DNA from: Pseudomonadota bacterium
Lineage (GTDB): Bacteria > Pseudomonadota > Gammaproteobacteria > Halothiobacillales > Halothiobacillaceae
NCBI GenBank assembly: GCA_021795795.1
Contig: JAJYPA010000395.1
Location: 1-7,662 of the forward strand
Length of the DNA: 7,662 nt
Direction: 5' to 3'
Of the stretch, positions 5,459 to 7,662 are shown piece by piece. How positions within the stretch are numbered: the stretch's first letter is position 1; every line of letters starts with the position of its first letter. Position numbers and translations under genes: made by a program. The notes under the pieces were generated by a model that was not told where the DNA came from, did not search any database, and worked only from the letters and a program-made list of their open reading frames with translations.

Positions 5459-6466
5459 ATGGCTTTACGCAGCATGGATGAACTTCGGCAGCAGGCTCAG
5501 GGTGCATTATCCCTGAACATCGCCTTCATTGGCGTCGTCAACGGGCTTTTTAGCACCCTCCATATCCTGGGCAATGCGGACACCCTCACACTGGCGTCTG
5601 CTGCCGGGATGGATACTGGCTACGTGCTGCGCTGGTGTGATGCCGCCTATGCCTTTGGCTGGCTGGAACTAACCGATAATGAGCAATGGCGGCTGAGTGA
5701 GGATGGCGACAGCATGCGTCCGGAAGCCGCAAACAGCCGCGTGGGCGTAGCGGTGGGCGCAGTGCTCGCGGCACACATGGCGGAGCGGGCAGCGGGTCTC
5801 ATGCGCACGGGTGAGCGTCCCGGCGAACAGGTGCTGGCCGAACGCGAAACCATTCTGCCCTGGTTCGGGCTGATGCTGGAGAACAATTTTCGCAAGACGT
5901 TCGAGGAAAAAATCTGCCCGGTCGTCCCCATCTTTGCCGAAGTCGATGCCCGCGGTGGGCTGGCGGTGGACCTGGGCTGCGGCAATGGCTGGTATTTGCG
6001 GGCGCTCGCCGCACGCTGCGGACATCTGCGAGGTCTGGGGCTAGATGGTTTCGCCGAAAACATCCGCCAGGCTAAGGAAAAAGCCCAAAGCGAGAGTCTT
6101 GCAGATCGCCTACATTTTGATGAAGGCGATATCCATCAGTTTTCCCTGCCAGAGCCTGCCGACCTCATCGCGATGAATCGCGCTCTGCATCATGTCTGGG
6201 AAAAGCGTGGTGAGATTTTTCAGCGACTGCACGCCAGCCTGAAACTCGAAGGCGCCATCGTCATCTGGGAACCGGCCTGGCCCGACGATCACCGCATGCT
6301 GCGTGAGCCGCCGCTACGCGGCATGGCCTTTCAAAATCTGACCGAGCATGTGCAGGGCAACCATTTCCTGCATCCGGAGGAAATTGCCGCAGCCCTCAGC
6401 GAGGCGGGTCTGAAACCAGAAATATTCCCCTTCGGTACTGATGTCGTAGTGGTAGGCCGGGCATAA
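5459..6466 (+). CDS. Class I SAM-dependent methyltransferase with N-terminal winged-helix-like domain
   Basis: 335-residue cytoplasmic enzyme predicted to transfer a methyl group from S-adenosylmethionine. The ATG has GAGGG (5446-5450) eight bases upstream. Residues 1-90 look like the dimerisation/winged-helix domain seen in O-methyltransferase-type enzymes: a helical start, then TLTLASAAGMDTGYVLRWCD and a FGWLELTDNEQWRLSEDG wing. The Rossmann domain has motif I D171-LGCGNG177, an acidic position in EGD224-IHQF and a post-motif D235-LIAMNRALHHVWEK, the latter typical of methyltransferases of the UbiE/O-methyltransferase groups. The C-terminal part (HPEEIAAALSEAGLKPE) completes the fold. The acceptor is unknown; small molecules are likelier than nucleic acid or protein. 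It follows the TauE/SafE permease by 15 bases and no terminator separates them, which hints at a shared, perhaps sulfur or xenobiotic, function. No truncation is seen. Confidence 0.85.
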   Translation: MALRSMDELRQQAQGALSLNIAFIGVVNGLFSTLHILGNADTLTLASAAGMDTGYVLRWCDAAYAFGWLELTDNEQWRLSEDGDSMRPEAANSRVGVAVGAVLAAHMAERAAGLMRTGERPGEQVLAERETILPWFGLMLENNFRKTFEEKICPVVPIFAEVDARGGLAVDLGCGNGWYLRALAARCGHLRGLGLDGFAENIRQAKEKAQSESLADRLHFDEGDIHQFSLPEPADLIAMNRALHHVWEKRGEIFQRLHASLKLEGAIVIWEPAWPDDHRMLREPPLRGMAFQNLTEHVQGNHFLHPEEIAAALSEAGLKPEIFPFGTDVVVVGRA

Positions 6467-6537
6467 CTTGGAGTTTCCAGCGCAGAGAGCCACGCGCTAC
6501 CAAGGAAGCGCCGACCGCCTCCATGCACCACGGCCCG

Positions 6538-6566
6538 TTGCATTACGGCGCACTTGCCTTTATCCT
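6538..6566 (+). promoter_or_regulatory. Promoter of the tRNA-Ala gene
   Basis: TTGCAT (6538-6543), a 17-base spacer and TATCCT (6561-6566) stand ten bases before the mature tRNA. A GC-rich discriminator (ACGCGGCG) follows the -10, as in stringently controlled stable-RNA promoters. The short distance leaves only a few bases of 5' leader for RNase P. Confidence 0.55.
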
Positions 6567-6576
6567 ACGCGGCGAT

Positions 6577-6652
<76 letters not shown>

Positions 6653-6655
6653 CTA

Positions 6656-6692
6656 AAAACAATGGCTTAGGCTTATAACCCAAGCCATTTTT
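6656..6692 (+). terminator. Intrinsic terminator after tRNA-Ala
   Basis: AATGGCTT (6661-6668) and AAGCCATT (6682-6689) are perfect eight-base inverted arms, extended by GG/CC inside, and followed by a short T-run (6688-6692). An A-run precedes the stem, so the hairpin could act in both directions. Confidence 0.85.
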
Positions 6693-6765
6693 CTTGCTAA
6701 ATTGACTTTTCGCGGTAAATATACGCCACTAACCATGCTGATCGCGCGACAATGCGGGGTACAAC

Positions 6766-7035
6766 ATGGCGGCAATCAATCCCAGATTTGACAAAGACGG
6801 CAACCGAATCGGGTGGCAGGTCAGAGTCCGCAAACGCGGCTAACCCGCCCAAACACGGACTTGTCGCACCAAGGCCGCAGCGCAAGCGTGGGCGCGTCAG
6901 GTTGAAAATGAGATGGATCGGGGAGTTTTCGTTTCACGCAAGGGGGCGGAAAATACCACCTTGGTCGAAGCACTCGACCGGTACACAAAGGAAGTCTCTA
7001 TGATGGACCCATTGGTCAAGACAGTTAGAGGGTGA
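6766..7035 (+). pseudogene. Broken tyrosine recombinase (phage/island integrase), N-terminal part
   Basis: From the ATG at 6766 the frame reads MAAINPRFDKDGNRIGWQVR, then VRKRG, a TAA (6841-6843) and on in the same frame as PAQTRTCRTKAAAQAWARQ, VENEMDRGVFVSRKGAENT and TLVEALDRYTKEVS. This is the Arm-binding N-terminal region of island-type integrases, where the Tyr-Pro-Pro/Ala sequence after RKxG is normal. The TAA probably replaced a Tyr codon by one substitution. Family likeness stops at about 7001, and the frame closes at TGA 7033-7035. The core-binding and catalytic domains (R...HxxR...Y) are gone. Its position about 110 bases after a tRNA gene, on the same strand, is the standard arrangement for an element that integrates into the tRNA 3' end. 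It is non-functional as read. Confidence 0.72.
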
Positions 7036-7327
7036 GTTTAAGCTGGTCCGGTTGCTTCCACTGCAGCGGAATGGCGCTGCCTCAAATTATCCATGAGTGA
7101 CGGTTACGTTTCGGTCTTTGGATGACGGACAGCTTCATCTGAACGAACATCTGCGAAAGATCTGCCTTGTCCCGCTTCCGTGAATGGAACAGCGATGCAG
7201 TGGTCTGGGGTGAAGCCAAAACCACGCCTACGCGAATTGACAGATGTAAGTGACGGAATTCAAGTTGCAATGTTTTTCTGGCGAACTGTAATCTTTCCTC
7301 AACCACATCCCTCAGCAACAGACAGTT
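7036..7327. other. About 290 bases with no recognised feature
   Basis: Lies between the broken integrase and the IS30 tail. Open frames on both strands are short, lack ribosome binding sites and show no family motifs. The left edge (about 7005-7032) looks like the point at which the integrase was cut by an insertion or deletion. No inverted repeats convincing enough to name an element were found. Confidence 0.4.
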
Positions 7328-7456
7328 TCAAGGTTGAAGTGCAACACCGCCGTTTAACCTCCTGATTTGTTGCGCCATTACTTCATCTGGCGTGCGAAAT
7401 TCCAGAGATTTCCTAAGTCGATTATTGAGTTCCTCCGCCACCTGCGTCAAGTGCTG
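7328..7456 (-). pseudogene. IS30-family transposase, C-terminal fragment
   Basis: Minus-strand frame of 42 codons ending in TGA (7330-7328). It reads QHLTQVAEELNNRLRKSLEF, then RTPDEVMAQQIRRLNGG and VALQP. The LNxRxRKxLxFxTPxEV segment and the VALQ end are hallmarks of the extreme C-terminus of IS30-family DDE transposases, including the region just after the catalytic Glu. An in-frame TAA (7459-7457) and loss of similarity upstream mark the break, so about nine tenths of the roughly 330-residue protein is missing. It is dead. Confidence 0.75.
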
Positions 7457-7536
7457 TTATGAGTATACCGACAGATCCCATCCCCTTGGGGGTAGGGGGT
7501 GGTGCGGGTATCCAGCGAAGCGGGGCATATTGACAA

Positions 7537-7560
7537 TGGGGAAGTTCGAAAAACTCCCCA
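7537..7560 (+). repeat. Hairpin upstream of the IS5-type transposase
   Basis: TGGGG-A-AGTT (7537-7546) pairs with AACT-CCCCA (7552-7560) around a five-base loop, nine pairs with one bulged A. There is no T-run after it, so it is not a standard terminator. It lies about 45 bases before the transposase start and may be part of an element end or a structure limiting read-through transcription into the transposase. Confidence 0.5.
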
Positions 7561-7605
7561 TATGCAGTAAAATGTAGGGAGTAGATTTTAGGGCGGAGAG
7601 TCGCG

Positions 7606-7662
7606 ATGGCGGGACTGGTCGGACAAACAGGATTTTTTCCCGGAGATCGTCGGTTGCGGGAG
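7606..7662 (+). CDS. IS5-family transposase, N-terminal part
   Basis: Only 19 codons are visible before the right edge. The start MAGLVGQTGFFPGDRRLRE resembles the N-terminus of IS5-family transposases, which typically read GFF(D)xxxRLxxLSxxGDPL. The ATG has GGAG (7595-7598) seven bases upstream, and a hairpin lies further upstream. The catalytic DDE residues are outside the window, so intactness cannot be judged. The short overlap keeps the family call tentative. Confidence 0.55.
   Translation, partial: MAGLVGQTGFFPGDRRLRE

Noticed and set aside
7005..7056. Possible IS3-type terminal repeat (TGGACC ... GGTCC)
   Set aside because: The inverted match is only five or six bases and no IS3 transposase sequence follows.
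7082..7318. Minus-strand 78-codon open frame
   Set aside because: No ribosome binding site, no recognisable family, and the plus strand is equally open; treated as chance within IS debris.

Overview
The window looks like accessory chromosomal DNA of an acidophilic proteobacterium, most likely an Acidithiobacillus-like organism. That placement is an inference from moderate-to-high GC, the style of the housekeeping genes (D-Ala-D-Ala carboxypeptidase, TauE/SafE permease) and the load of decayed IS elements; no marker gene proves it. Intact genes are separated by wreckage of at least four transposase or integrase families: IS1380, a tyrosine recombinase, IS30 and IS5, with a possible IS21-type end.

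Layout. 1-285 (minus): start of a D-alanyl-D-alanine carboxypeptidase cut by the window edge, with a possible promoter at 343-371. About 454-1015 (minus): decayed IS1380-family transposase. 1016-1414: mostly non-coding, with one unassigned minus-strand coding remnant. 1415-3608 (plus): three tightly packed genes. These are a two-helix membrane protein resembling the N-terminal anchor of Mrr-type restriction endonucleases but lacking the nuclease part, a small Ras/MglA-like GTPase, and an EAL-HDOD (YuxH-type) signalling protein. The last two are visibly more AT-rich than their surroundings. 3609-3826: short degenerate repeats and a perfect inverted repeat. 3827-4304 (plus): overlapping DUF4160/DUF2442 pair of toxin-antitoxin-like organisation. 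4307-4548: broken plasmid-type (ParC-like) gene with a frameshift and two amber codons.

4682-6466 (plus): a TauE/SafE membrane permease and a class I SAM-dependent methyltransferase, 15 bases apart and probably one operon. 6577-6652: tRNA-Ala(CGC) with its own promoter and a strong terminator. Directly behind it is a broken tyrosine recombinase, the usual signature of an island integrated at a tRNA gene. The remainder to 7662 holds an IS30 transposase tail (minus) and the start of an IS5-family transposase (plus) that runs off the edge.

The most interesting system is the GTPase plus EAL-HDOD cassette. A nucleotide switch and an EAL-HDOD protein are co-translated, probably as a GTP-controlled signalling pair, and by position they are coupled to a membrane protein whose catalytic half is gone. 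The DUF4160/DUF2442 pair with a perfect inverted repeat just upstream is the second. No CRISPR array or replication origin was seen.
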